Assembly: GCA_964364925.1 (NCBI GenBank)
Contig: CAYIOB010000037.1
Location: 1 to 7,901, forward strand
DNA from: JAMCZC01 sp964364925
Lineage (GTDB): Bacteria > Patescibacteriota > Microgenomatia > Levybacterales > UBA12049
Direction of reading: 5' to 3'
Length of the DNA stretch: 7,901 bases
Under the pieces are notes generated by a model. That model ran no database searches, was not told where the DNA came from, and was given only the letters and a program-made list of their open reading frames with translations. Shown here in pieces: positions 1 through 5,758 of this stretch (its first letter is position 1; each line of letters opens with the position of its first letter). The position numbers were made by a program, and so were the translations under genes.

Positions 1-428
1 CTTTTATCATTCACGAGTCTTTGCGAAATTCTGTCTATGTTTTTTTCAAGGTTCTGTCTGTATTCTCCCCATAGCTCTTTGTCCCAGATTTCAACGTATC
101 TTGAAAGCCCTAGGAATACGACATCTGTTTTAATCTTTGCAAAGTCTCGTAAGTAAGAAGGAATAATAAACCTTCCCTTGCCATCGAGCTCGACATTACT
201 GGCTCCTCCGAGTAAGAATCTTTGCGTTTCCCTTGTTTCCGATTGTATAAAAGGCTTTCCTTCTGTTCCTTCAAGAAGAGCTTTCCATCCTTTTTCCGAG
301 ACAACAATAAGCGAGTTTTCATAACCTAAAGTTATAATTAATTTGTCACCAAGAACTTCCCTGAATTTTTTAGGTAACGCAATTCTATTTTTTGCTCCAA
401 GTTTTCCCTCATATTGACCTATTAACAT
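1..428 (-). CDS. mraZ: MraZ, transcriptional regulator of the division and cell wall cluster (3' end beyond window)
   Basis: The 142 codons visible encode a MraZ protein, a ring-forming DNA-binding regulator of the dcw (division and cell wall) cluster that represses its own promoter in several bacteria. Two AbrB-like half-repeats can be seen: residues 10-23 (core KNRIALPKKFR) and residues 80-97 (core LDGKGRFIIP then LRDFA), the second close to the family consensus. The first half-repeat lacks the usual Asp before the basic loop (LGAKNR in place of a D-x-K-G-R pattern). The start is the only ATG at a sensible place and the protein begins MLIGQYEGKL, typical of the family. No stop is reached before the window edge, but MraZ is usually about 140-150 residues, so only a few codons are missing. 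In other bacteria rsmH (mraW) follows directly; that lies outside the window. Repeats immediately upstream look like its own operator. Confidence 0.95.
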   Translation of the reverse strand, partial: MLIGQYEGKLGAKNRIALPKKFREVLGDKLIITLGYENSLIVVSEKGWKALLEGTEGKPFIQSETRETQRFLLGGASNVELDGKGRFIIPSYLRDFAKIKTDVVFLGLSRYVEIWDKELWGEYRQNLEKNIDRISQRLVNDK

Positions 429-435
429 TTTTTTA

Positions 436-466
436 CCCCGCTTAGCGGGGCCTGCCTTTCTGGCCC
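436..466 (-). promoter_or_regulatory. mraZ leader hairpins next to the start codon
   Basis: On the minus strand the last 40 nt before mraZ can fold in two overlapping ways. One is GGGCC paired with GGCCC (466-462 with 452-448, 9-nt loop). The other is CCCCGC-TAA-GCGGGG (450-436), a 6-bp all-GC stem ending 7 nt before the ATG. They share three C residues (450-448), so both cannot form fully at once. The only Shine-Dalgarno-like sequence, the GCGGGG at 441-436, would be locked in the second hairpin. A role in translational control is inference; the base pairing is visible. Confidence 0.4.
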
Positions 467-490
467 ACCTCTTCCCACTTTGGACCACTT
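464..490 (-). promoter_or_regulatory. MraZ box: three GTGG direct repeats at 10-bp spacing
   Basis: Read on the minus strand, AAGTGGT (490-484), AAGTGGG (480-474) and AGGTGGG (470-464) are spaced exactly 10 bp apart, one helical turn. A weaker fourth unit, GAAAGGC, sits at 460-454. This matches the known MraZ operators, which are GTG(G)-containing direct repeats with 10-bp period upstream of mraZ in E. coli and mollicutes. The box starts at about the predicted transcription start, so bound MraZ would block promoter clearance: a self-repression arrangement. Confidence 0.85.
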
Positions 491-496
491 TTTATC

Positions 497-525
497 ATTT
501 TGAAGTACTTTGCATAGCGTGTCAA
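497..525 (-). promoter_or_regulatory. mraZ promoter
   Basis: A perfect -35 box TTGACA (525-520) is followed after 17 bp by CAAAAT (502-497), which matches the -10 consensus at four of six positions. The predicted start near 490 is the first base of the MraZ box, giving an untranslated leader of about 60 nt. This is the one gene here with a clear leader; the other promoters lie directly against their start codons. Confidence 0.6.
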
Positions 526-624
526 TAGGGAAAACGGGTAAAATAGTGTCTTAGTAAGAAAATAATCACTAAATATAGTATTTTCGTCAAAATTGCTTCT
601 GAAAAAATTAGATAACTTGAGGAA

Positions 625-1125
625 TTAGAGGTTAAGCGTTAAGTCGGCTTGATAAGTTTTTCCGTCCGATTTATTAATTTTGAGTGTTAACTTTATATCC
701 GAAACTCCTACGTCGTAATGGCAAGTATCTGAACATGTACCAAGCGTTATTTCTTGTTTTACCGGCGTGCCTTTCTTTTTTATATCCATACGGCCAATCG
801 CCCCTCTTGCAACTTGCGCACCGTTAACATCTGCCATGTAAGACAGCTCGTAGTCTAAAGAAACGATATCTTTGGTATCCGTAATATTAAGAACTGCTGT
901 TTTATTGCCGGGGCCTGCGGTTAAAGTAATGCCTAAATCCGCCGGGGCAATTGGGAAAATAATTTCGTCAACCGGTGCCGGAGTGTTATTTACTTGCTGA
1001 TTTGCGGAATTGTTTGAAGATTTGACTACAAAAAATGCTCCTGCCAAAACTGCCAGAACAATGACAACGGCAACTGCTATAGAAAGATTCCTATTTTTCT
1101 TAAACGTATCTAAAAAGTTCTTCAT
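625..1125 (-). CDS. Membrane-anchored extracytoplasmic protein, unknown function
   Basis: This 166-residue protein has a short basic N-terminus (KNFLDTFKKNRN), one hydrophobic segment at about residues 15-34, a flexible Ser/Asn/Gln/Pro-rich linker at about 35-52, and a C-terminal domain of about 110 residues with alternating hydrophobic residues that suggest beta strands. That layout fits a signal-anchored protein whose domain faces outward. Two cysteines, C131 and C135 (CSDTC), could form a disulfide or bind metal. No known family is recognised; an immunoglobulin-like fold is only a guess. The ATG at 1125 is preferred because a promoter ends 11 nt upstream and AAGG lies close before it. It is followed by mraZ on the same strand, but mraZ has its own promoter, so the two are probably not strictly co-transcribed. 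Confidence 0.85.
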   Translation of the reverse strand: MKNFLDTFKKNRNLSIAVAVVIVLAVLAGAFFVVKSSNNSANQQVNNTPAPVDEIIFPIAPADLGITLTAGPGNKTAVLNITDTKDIVSLDYELSYMADVNGAQVARGAIGRMDIKKKGTPVKQEITLGTCSDTCHYDVGVSDIKLTLKINKSDGKTYQADLTLNL

Positions 1126-1136
1126 TGACCTTAATT

Positions 1137-1165
1137 AGCATATCCAAAACTTTTTTATATGTCAA
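1137..1165 (-). promoter_or_regulatory. Promoter of the 166-residue membrane protein gene
   Basis: TTGACA (1165-1160) and TATGCT (1142-1137, four of six) are separated by 17 bp. The ATG lies 11 nt after the -10 box, so the leader would be only about 4-5 nt, near-leaderless. This promoter and that of the 114-residue gene are divergent, lying back to back within 1137-1224. Confidence 0.55.
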
Positions 1166-1196
1166 GGTATCTAAGAGATAACGCTAAAACCTATTA

Positions 1197-1224
1197 TTGA
1201 CACTGTGTTAGGCTTTGTTATAAT
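1197..1224 (+). promoter_or_regulatory. Near-perfect sigma70-type promoter abutting a GTG start
   Basis: TTGACA (1197-1202) and TATAAT (1219-1224) are both perfect consensus hexamers with a 16-bp spacer. Transcription should start about 7 nt after the -10 box, at 1230-1232, which is the GTG start codon itself. The mRNA would therefore be leaderless. Confidence 0.8.
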
Positions 1225-1230
1225 CACGTT

Positions 1231-1575
1231 GTGAGAAAATTTGGCATTGAAACGGAAAGTATACTAGGGGCAAGAGAAAGAGTTTTAGTAACTAGACGTC
1301 AATTGTCAGCAGAAATAGATGAAATTGAATCAGCTGTCTATAGCTCAGGTGGAAAACCTATTGACTCTAAGGACTGGAGAGAGGCAGTGGTTAAGCAAGG
1401 TAATTTAAGCGATCAGGTTGTTTTCCGATATACAAACTACTACGAGGGAGAAGAAATACGTCCTCTTGCACGAAGAAGAACAATTGTTTTTTTGGGAAGA
1501 AGAATTCCTCTTCCTGAAGCTCTTGCAAAAAAAGAAAGACAACGCGTCATTCTCAGGAGACCAGACCAGCATTAA
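1231..1575 (+). CDS. Small basic protein, unknown function, predicted leaderless mRNA
   Basis: This 114-residue protein is not recognised. It is strongly basic, rich in Arg and Lys, with a helical-looking stretch rich in charged residues at about 13-36, a central region with aromatic residues (FRYTNYYEGEE, about 66-76) and an Arg-rich tail (RRR at about 81-83, RR near 108-109). There is no membrane segment, signal peptide or cysteine. The start must be GTG 1231: an in-frame TGA at 1198-1200 lies upstream, no other start codon lies between, and no Shine-Dalgarno sequence is present. A consensus promoter ends 6 nt before it. The gene stands alone on the plus strand, convergent with glyS and divergent from the membrane protein. 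A nucleic-acid-binding role would fit the charge but is a guess. The strong promoter argues that the ORF is real. Confidence 0.7.
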   Translation: MRKFGIETESILGARERVLVTRRQLSAEIDEIESAVYSSGGKPIDSKDWREAVVKQGNLSDQVVFRYTNYYEGEEIRPLARRRTIVFLGRRIPLPEALAKKERQRVILRRPDQH

Positions 1576-1595
1576 ATAACCCTAGAAAGATCTTC

Positions 1596-1642
1596 GGTTC
1601 CGCAGGATGTCTGCCCGCCCTAGAGGGAATTGTGGTAGAACC
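1596..1642. other. GC-rich foldable spacer between convergent genes
   Basis: This short spacer is much richer in G+C than its flanks and can form a three-way-junction-like fold: outer stem GGTTC (1596-1600) with GAACC (1638-1642), and inner hairpins GCAG/CTGC (1602-1605 with 1611-1614) and CCC/GGG (1618-1620 with 1625-1627). It reaches the last base of the glyS stop codon. It has no T-run, so it is not a classic intrinsic terminator in either direction. It may act as a convergent 3' boundary; no known RNA family was recognised. Confidence 0.3.
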
Positions 1643-2943
1643 TATTTTAATTTATTTTGGAGGTATTCAGAGAGCTTATCTATTGCGACTCTCTCCTGTT
1701 TTGCGCTGTCGCGGTCCCGGACCGTAACAGTTTTATCCTCTAATGTTTGAAAATCAACGGTTACGCAAAATGGTGTTCCTGCTTCATCCTGCGCAAAATA
1801 GCGCTTTCCTATATTTCCTCTGTCATCCCAGGCAACCATCATATCTTGTTGTAAAGTTTTGTAGATTTTTCGTGCTTCCGATACTAAATCTTCTTTATTT
1901 GCCAGAAGCGGAAAAACAGCCACCTTATATGGAGCAAGTTTTGGATGAAGCTTCAATACGACTCTTTCCCCGTCTTCTGCGTACGCATCAAGCAGGAAAA
2001 AAAGAAGACTTCTGTCTACCCCGCCTGAAGTTTCTATAACCCAGGGAATATATTTTCCGCCATTCTCATCAATATACGATAAGTTATGATTCGACAAGTC
2101 AAAATCACCCCTGTGATGAATTCCCTCAAATTCACTCCAGCCAAAAGGAGCATTATATTCAATATCTTCTGCAAATTTTGCATAGTGCGCTCTTTCTTTG
2201 TCTTCGTGCTTCCTAAGCCTTAAATTTTCTTTTTTTATTCCCAAAGCTTGGTACCAGTTCATTCGTTCGTTTTTCCAATACTCAAACCAATTATCTCCTT
2301 CTGCCTCAATGGGTTTTATAAAAAATTCAAGCTCCATTTGTTCAAATTCACGACTTCTAAACGTAAAATTGCCAGGAGTTATTTCGTTTCTAAAAGCTTT
2401 TCCGATTTGGGCAATTCCAAAAGGTATTTTAACCCTGGTTGAAGAAACAACATTTTCAAAATTTACAAGAGCGCCTTGGGTAATTTCTCCCCTTAAAAAT
2501 ATTTCGGATTGCTTATCTTCTATTATTCCTAGATATGCCTTGACTAATAAGTTAAATTTTTGAGGAGTTGTCCATTGAACTTTTTCTTTATGATTTTTTT
2601 CATGAGCTTTTATTTCATCCTCTTTATCCGCCCTAAATCTTTGATGGCAAGCCTTACATTCGACAAGGGGATCTGTAAAAGCCGCTAAATGACCTGACTT
2701 TTGCCAAACCGTCGGGTTCATCATAATGGCGGCATCGACTCCTACAACATCATCACGAAGCTGAACCGTAGACTTCCACCATTCATCCTTAATATTTTTT
2801 TTAAGAAGGGTTCCTAAGGGCCCGTAATCCCAGGTACCGGTTAATCCTCCATAAATTTCACTTCCGGGGTAAATAAATCCCCGCCTCTTACATAAGGATG
2901 TAATTTTCTCCATTAAGTTTAACTTATTATCTTCTTGATTCAT
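1642..2943 (-). CDS. glyS: Glycyl-tRNA synthetase, alpha2 (single-chain, class II) type
   Basis: The enzyme charges tRNA-Gly with glycine in the cytoplasm. The 433-residue protein shows the whole family layout: N-terminal CKRRGFIYPGSEIYGGL and WDYGPLG (about 18-43), a CxxC (C96, C99) insert, class II motif 2 FRNEITPGNFTFRSREFEQ (about 184-202), motif 3 with ETSGGVDR (about 304-311), and a C-terminal anticodon-binding domain (about 335-433, with AWDDRGNIGKRYFAQDEAGTP). This is the alpha2 form of Thermus, mycoplasmas, archaea and eukaryotes, not the alpha2beta2 glyQ/glyS form. ATG 2943 is chosen because the longer frame would start at a TTG inside a hairpin. ATG 2913 (MEKITSLCKRR) is a possible alternative. 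Upstream lies a diverged copy of its own N-terminus. The stop is TAG. Confidence 0.96.
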   Translation of the reverse strand: MNQEDNKLNLMEKITSLCKRRGFIYPGSEIYGGLTGTWDYGPLGTLLKKNIKDEWWKSTVQLRDDVVGVDAAIMMNPTVWQKSGHLAAFTDPLVECKACHQRFRADKEDEIKAHEKNHKEKVQWTTPQKFNLLVKAYLGIIEDKQSEIFLRGEITQGALVNFENVVSSTRVKIPFGIAQIGKAFRNEITPGNFTFRSREFEQMELEFFIKPIEAEGDNWFEYWKNERMNWYQALGIKKENLRLRKHEDKERAHYAKFAEDIEYNAPFGWSEFEGIHHRGDFDLSNHNLSYIDENGGKYIPWVIETSGGVDRSLLFFLLDAYAEDGERVVLKLHPKLAPYKVAVFPLLANKEDLVSEARKIYKTLQQDMMVAWDDRGNIGKRYFAQDEAGTPFCVTVDFQTLEDKTVTVRDRDSAKQERVAIDKLSEYLQNKLK

Positions 2944-3028
2944 GTTGAATAATAAAAAGGCGAGGCTCGCCAAAGGCGGCCCTTCTTTTACAAAGGGCCA
3001 CGATTTTTTCCATTTTATTGTCTTTCAT
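2927..3028 (-). pseudogene. Remnant or leader ORF copying the GlyRS N-terminus
   Basis: This 33-codon ORF begins MKDNKMEKIVALCKRR, nearly the same as the glyS start (EDNKLNLMEKITSLCKRR). Over the aligned eleven residues from MEK to KRR, nine are identical, yet six of those nine use different codons (GAA/GAG, ATC/ATT, CTT/TTA, AAA/AAG, AGA/AGG, AGG/CGG). The copy therefore derives from a diverged protein-coding glyS, not a recent DNA duplication. After CKRR, where GlyRS has GF, it departs into AAFGEPRLF and ends at a double TAA (stop 2929-2927), overlapping the first codons of glyS in another frame. A promoter ends 6 nt before its ATG. It is either the leftover 5' end of a replaced glyS or a translated leader. 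It has too few Gly codons (one) for a classic glycine attenuator. Confidence 0.7.
2951..2999 (-). terminator. Terminator-like hairpins in the glyS leader
   Basis: On the minus strand GGCCCTT (2999-2993) pairs with AAGGGCC (2984-2978) around an 8-nt loop. It is followed by GGCGA-GCC-TCGCC (2971-2959), then TTTTTATT (2958-2951). The second hairpin plus T-run has the form of an intrinsic terminator and ends only 8 nt before the glyS ATG. An alternative pairing, CGCC-TTT-GGCG (2978-2968), excludes it. This could be an attenuator for glyS or a former terminator; the first hairpin lies within the remnant ORF's Ala-Leu-Cys-Lys-Arg-Arg-Ala codons. Confidence 0.5.
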
Positions 3029-3034
3029 AAGCTT

Positions 3035-3063
3035 ATGATAGCAAAAAGAAGTATTTAAGTAAA
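3035..3063 (-). promoter_or_regulatory. Promoter upstream of the glyS leader ORF
   Basis: TTTACT (3063-3058, four of six) and TATCAT (3040-3035, five of six) are 17 bp apart. The leader ORF's ATG follows 6 nt after the -10 box, so its mRNA would be leaderless. The -35 box lies over the last codons of the interrupted recO reading frame. Confidence 0.55.
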
Positions 3064-3108
3064 CGAAGAGAGCATTTGTTTGGTTTTAAGTTTTCTTTCT
3101 AAAATTTG
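3055..3108 (-). pseudogene. Detached C-terminal codons of recO beyond an in-frame TAG
   Basis: Directly after the recO TAG the same frame stays open for 17 codons, QILERKLKTKQMLSSFT, then TAA (3057-3055). RecO proteins commonly end in a helix with an LKS-basic-x-FL pattern, and ERKLKTKQML fits it. This is thus the natural C-terminus of recO, cut off by a nonsense codon. It overlaps the -35 box of the next promoter. Confidence 0.6.
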
Positions 3109-3597
3109 CTATATAAACGAAGAAGTATCTAAAGCTAAAGAAAGATTGGAGGGTTTATAAAAACCCAATTTTGTCAGAAGATCTATTTCAAATTCATGAA
3201 TTACGAGAGCGATATCGGTTTCAAAAGATAAACGGTTAAGTGTTCTTAGTAAAAGATGAAAAATCTCTTCGTTTTCCTGATTTTCCGCACACAATCCGTC
3301 AACTAATTCACAAATATGATACGCAAAGCCTACTTTAGCTAAATTTTCTTTGATTTCCGAGAAATTTTCAAAATTCTCGACTTCTGTCAGAAGAGGCATT
3401 CCGCGGCCTTTGTACAGATTAAATAATGAGTGATTTAGAAGCTCAATATGGGGAGACCTGCGGCTGTTAATTTTTCTAACCCCGACTGCTTTTATTTGTA
3501 TTTTTCCGTGTTTTTTAGAAAAAACAGTTAAAAACCTGTCTGCTTCGCCGAAATTACGGCGTTTTATAACAATTCCTTCTGTTTTATAAGACCTCAT
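3109..3597 (-). CDS. recO: DNA repair protein RecO, short form, ending at an early TAG
   Basis: RecO helps load RecA onto single-stranded DNA with RecR/RecF and anneals complementary strands. This 162-residue protein has the N-terminal OB fold (about 1-80: TEGIVIKRRNFGEADRFLTV, then HGKIQIKAVGVRK) and the start of the helical domain (about 90-150: AYHICELVDGL through HEFEIDLLTKLGF). The usual RecO is about 240 residues with a four-cysteine zinc finger after the LGF motif; here the finger is absent, as expected for compact versions, and the protein stops at LDTSSFI. The reading frame continues past the TAG with a plausible native C-terminus, so the gene may be recently truncated. Its ATG follows the stop of the DUF4012 gene by 2 nt, so the two form an operon. 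No strong Shine-Dalgarno sequence is seen, and coupled translation is likely. Confidence 0.88.
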   Translation of the reverse strand: MRSYKTEGIVIKRRNFGEADRFLTVFSKKHGKIQIKAVGVRKINSRRSPHIELLNHSLFNLYKGRGMPLLTEVENFENFSEIKENLAKVGFAYHICELVDGLCAENQENEEIFHLLLRTLNRLSFETDIALVIHEFEIDLLTKLGFYKPSNLSLALDTSSFI

Positions 3598-3599
3598 AA

Positions 3600-5570
3600 C
3601 TATAGTTTCAGTTTTAAAGTTTTATCTGTCGAAAGAGGAAACGCGTCTTTCTGCTTACCATTAATTTGAATTATGTAATCAAATTCACCTGTTCCGGGCT
3701 GTTTTTGAATAAGAACCGGCAACAAAGAGCCTGCTGCCGTTTTGAAAGGAAGAGTGTAGGTAATCGTAAACTTGGCAACGCCTTGCGGTCTTACGGTAAG
3801 GAAACCTTCAAAAACAGTCTTACCTAACTCCTCATACGAAGTTAGTTTTACTTCCGAACCTTGGCTTGTCACAAGCTGACTTCCTTTAGGAACATAAATC
3901 CTGAACCAGTTTCTTAAAACCGCATTTAGACAAAGATTCCCTCTTTCCAAATTGCAGTCAGAAGGAGGAAAAGGATTTTTGTAATTAATTGTCACGGTTT
4001 TTGTAATGCCTCCGTCATTTTTTACATCATAGTTTTGCGTAACAGTTTTGGTTACGAATAAATTCGATTTTGCCCCGCCGAAATTAGCCTCATTAATATG
4101 CAGATAATCTCCATCAAATGGAAGTATCCTTCCGGAAGCGTTAAGAGCCTCAAGACCTGACTGCGCATCTTTATTAAACATATAGAAAAGTATATGTTTT
4201 TGAGAGGTCTGGGTTAACATTGTCTGAAACAAAGGCCCCCAGTAAAGCTTTGGAGATGAGGAAAAAGCTTTATTCATAATTGCGTACATCAAATTCCCTA
4301 TTATGTCTTTGCGGTTTTGTTTAATAATCTGAAGCGGCTGGTCCGCATATGCCTCAAGAGCATAAATTACTTGCGGACAATTACACCTGGGATCATTTTT
4401 CGTCGAATAAGTAGCTCCGTCTACCTGTATATCGCCTAGAATATTCATTGCGGCAACCAGAGCTTGGGTATCAACCGCAATGATTCCGTCTACTTTTGTA
4501 TAACCGCCTGCAGTTTTATACATTTTATTAAAGGTTTCCATGGAAACAATAAAATCGGGAGAAAGATTAGTATCCCTTAAATTGAACAGGGGAACTTTTG
4601 GAAGATATTGCAGAATTGGTTTTGGAGCGGTAGGTTTACTTGGAACTGTCGCATCAAGTTCGTATATATCGCTTGATCTGTCAACATGAATTATTCCGCG
4701 CTCTAATCTAAAAATTGAGTACGCCGTTAAAAATCCTCCGGTTGGCCTTAATTCTTTATCGTTTTGGAACAAAATCAAGTATTTTTTTTCATTTGGCTCT
4801 CCCAAAAGGCTAGGTAAAATCTTTATCAGAGGTTTTGCGTCAGAAATAAAAGCCGAACCTTCGTCTGTAAGTTTCTTAAGCTTTTCCAGACCGCTTCGAA
4901 CTTTACTTCCCAACCAAATATTCGGGTAGTGATTTGGTTCAACCGCGTCGATTTCCGTTTGTGCAAGAACTACGTAATTTGATATATCGTCTATCCTTGG
5001 CGTAATTTTACCCATGGTCTTAACTGCGGTTTCTATTCTCTGAGAAGCTGTTCCGCCTACAAAACTACCTTTACCTTTAAGACCGAGAACATCTACATAA
5101 GGCACAATCGAATCCACCAAAACCCTTGCCCCGTCAAGGGAATAAAATCCTGCCTTTATTAAATGACTTGCGTCCGAATAATATCCATTAGCAATAGGGA
5201 CAAAACGCAGATACGACATTGAGTTAAGATTATTCTGGGTTTTAGTTAAATCGGCTCTGGTTTTATCAAGCTCTGTTGAGGCTAAAGCAATATCCTGTTT
5301 TTTTATCGCATTTATCGTAACCTGTACCTGCGCGTATGTTTTCTGAGCCGAACTGTAGGTTCTTTGAGCAGGTAAAACAACTGCGAAGATTGTAAACGCA
5401 AACAAAAATAAAACTACAAATAAAGCAATTAATATTTTTTTGTGATTTTTAAAATTGAATCTCTTTTTATTATTTGGCACGCTTGAAGACATTGTATTTA
5501 TTGAAGTTTTAGGCACATCTTTTGATAAACCGACGGGTTGTTCTAAATTTATTTTTTCAAATCCTTCCAT
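3600..5570 (-). CDS. DUF4012 domain membrane protein
   Basis: A 656-residue protein with a cytoplasmic N-terminal tail (about 1-44), one transmembrane helix (about 45-66, ILIALFVVLFLFAFTIFAVV) and a large outward-facing part. A helical, possibly coiled-coil stretch (about 70-125) is followed by the DUF4012 core, whose signature YLILFQNDKELRPTGGF lies at about 264-280, with LSPDFIVSMETFNKMY (about 336-351) and DGIIAVDTQALV (about 361-372). The C-terminal part looks beta-rich. Cysteines occur as close pairs (C396/C398, C539/C547), suggesting disulfides. The family is common in CPR and some Gram-positive bacteria near surface-polysaccharide genes; its activity is not established. ATG 5570 is chosen over ATG 5582 and TTG 5597, because the -10 box (5583-5578) overlaps the ATG at 5582 and both alternatives lie upstream of the expected transcript start. 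The stop is TAG, with recO 2 nt downstream. Confidence 0.92.
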   Translation of the reverse strand: MEGFEKINLEQPVGLSKDVPKTSINTMSSSVPNNKKRFNFKNHKKILIALFVVLFLFAFTIFAVVLPAQRTYSSAQKTYAQVQVTINAIKKQDIALASTELDKTRADLTKTQNNLNSMSYLRFVPIANGYYSDASHLIKAGFYSLDGARVLVDSIVPYVDVLGLKGKGSFVGGTASQRIETAVKTMGKITPRIDDISNYVVLAQTEIDAVEPNHYPNIWLGSKVRSGLEKLKKLTDEGSAFISDAKPLIKILPSLLGEPNEKKYLILFQNDKELRPTGGFLTAYSIFRLERGIIHVDRSSDIYELDATVPSKPTAPKPILQYLPKVPLFNLRDTNLSPDFIVSMETFNKMYKTAGGYTKVDGIIAVDTQALVAAMNILGDIQVDGATYSTKNDPRCNCPQVIYALEAYADQPLQIIKQNRKDIIGNLMYAIMNKAFSSSPKLYWGPLFQTMLTQTSQKHILFYMFNKDAQSGLEALNASGRILPFDGDYLHINEANFGGAKSNLFVTKTVTQNYDVKNDGGITKTVTINYKNPFPPSDCNLERGNLCLNAVLRNWFRIYVPKGSQLVTSQGSEVKLTSYEELGKTVFEGFLTVRPQGVAKFTITYTLPFKTAAGSLLPVLIQKQPGTGEFDYIIQINGKQKDAFPLSTDKTLKLKL

Positions 5571-5577
5571 AACATTA

Positions 5578-5607
5578 ATCATACCTGGAAATAACAACTA
5601 CTGTCAA
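5578..5607 (-). promoter_or_regulatory. Promoter of the DUF4012-recO unit
   Basis: A perfect TTGACA (5607-5602) and TATGAT (5583-5578, five of six) are separated by 18 bp. The ATG at 5570 follows the -10 box by 7 nt, predicting a leaderless transcript and deciding the start codon. Confidence 0.7.
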
Positions 5608-5620
5608 CAGTGCCAGAGAT

Positions 5621-5691
5621 TTAAGACTTAGGATTTAGGAAAATAGATATTGTTAAATTGATTAGAAATTAAGAATTAAAAATTAGAAATT
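5621..5691. repeat. AT-rich short imperfect repeats
   Basis: Three 7-bp units, TTAAGAC, TTAGGAT and TTAGGAA (5621-5641), are followed by ATTAGAAATT at 5661-5670 and again at 5682-5691. This looks like low-complexity intergenic DNA between the DUF4012 promoter and the transferase remnant. No function is evident. Confidence 0.4.
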
Positions 5692-5738
5692 TACAAAGCG
5701 CCCTTGCCCGAAATCATTGCCCAAGGGGTTTTTAAAAT
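5691..5738 (-). pseudogene. Remnant of a sugar transferase 3' end (left copy)
   Basis: On the minus strand this encodes ILKTPWAMISGKGAL and a TAA stop, identical in protein to the last 15 residues of the transferase at 7437-7484. The two 48-nt segments agree at 43 positions and all five differences are synonymous (GCT/GCG, TTG/TTA, ACC/ACT, and two in TTA/CTT). A 29-bp core is identical (5698-5726 and 7444-7472). Upstream similarity decays within a few codons (an indel, then an in-frame TAG at 5750-5748). It is the cut-off end of a diverged transferase gene, or one arm of an integration duplication. Confidence 0.85.
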
Positions 5739-5758
5739 TCCAATTTCCTAACTCATAG

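Noticed and set aside
436..450. Plus-strand intrinsic terminator
   Set aside because: The T-run lies before the hairpin on the plus strand, not after it, and no plus-strand gene reads into it.
562..590. Second mraZ promoter (TTGACG, 17 bp, GATTAT on the minus strand)
   Set aside because: It is a weaker match and farther from the gene than the TTGACA promoter; AT-rich DNA gives such matches by chance.
1743..2563. Open frames on the plus strand inside glyS
   Set aside because: They are antisense to a well-conserved enzyme gene and their products resemble no protein family.
2944..2973. Longer glyS start at TTG (protein beginning MASLAFLLFN)
   Set aside because: The extra codons are read from the terminator-like hairpin and its T-run, and the family N-terminus starts after them.
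2951..3063. T-box riboswitch upstream of glyS
   Set aside because: The leader is too short and no stem I architecture or T-box consensus was seen.
3109..3111. Recoding of TAG as a sense codon in this genome
   Set aside because: glyS and the DUF4012 gene also end in TAG at the expected family length, so TAG acts as stop here.
5621..5641. Telomere-like or phage-type tandem array of TTAGGA units
   Set aside because: There are only three imperfect 7-bp units in AT-rich DNA, best seen as low-complexity sequence.
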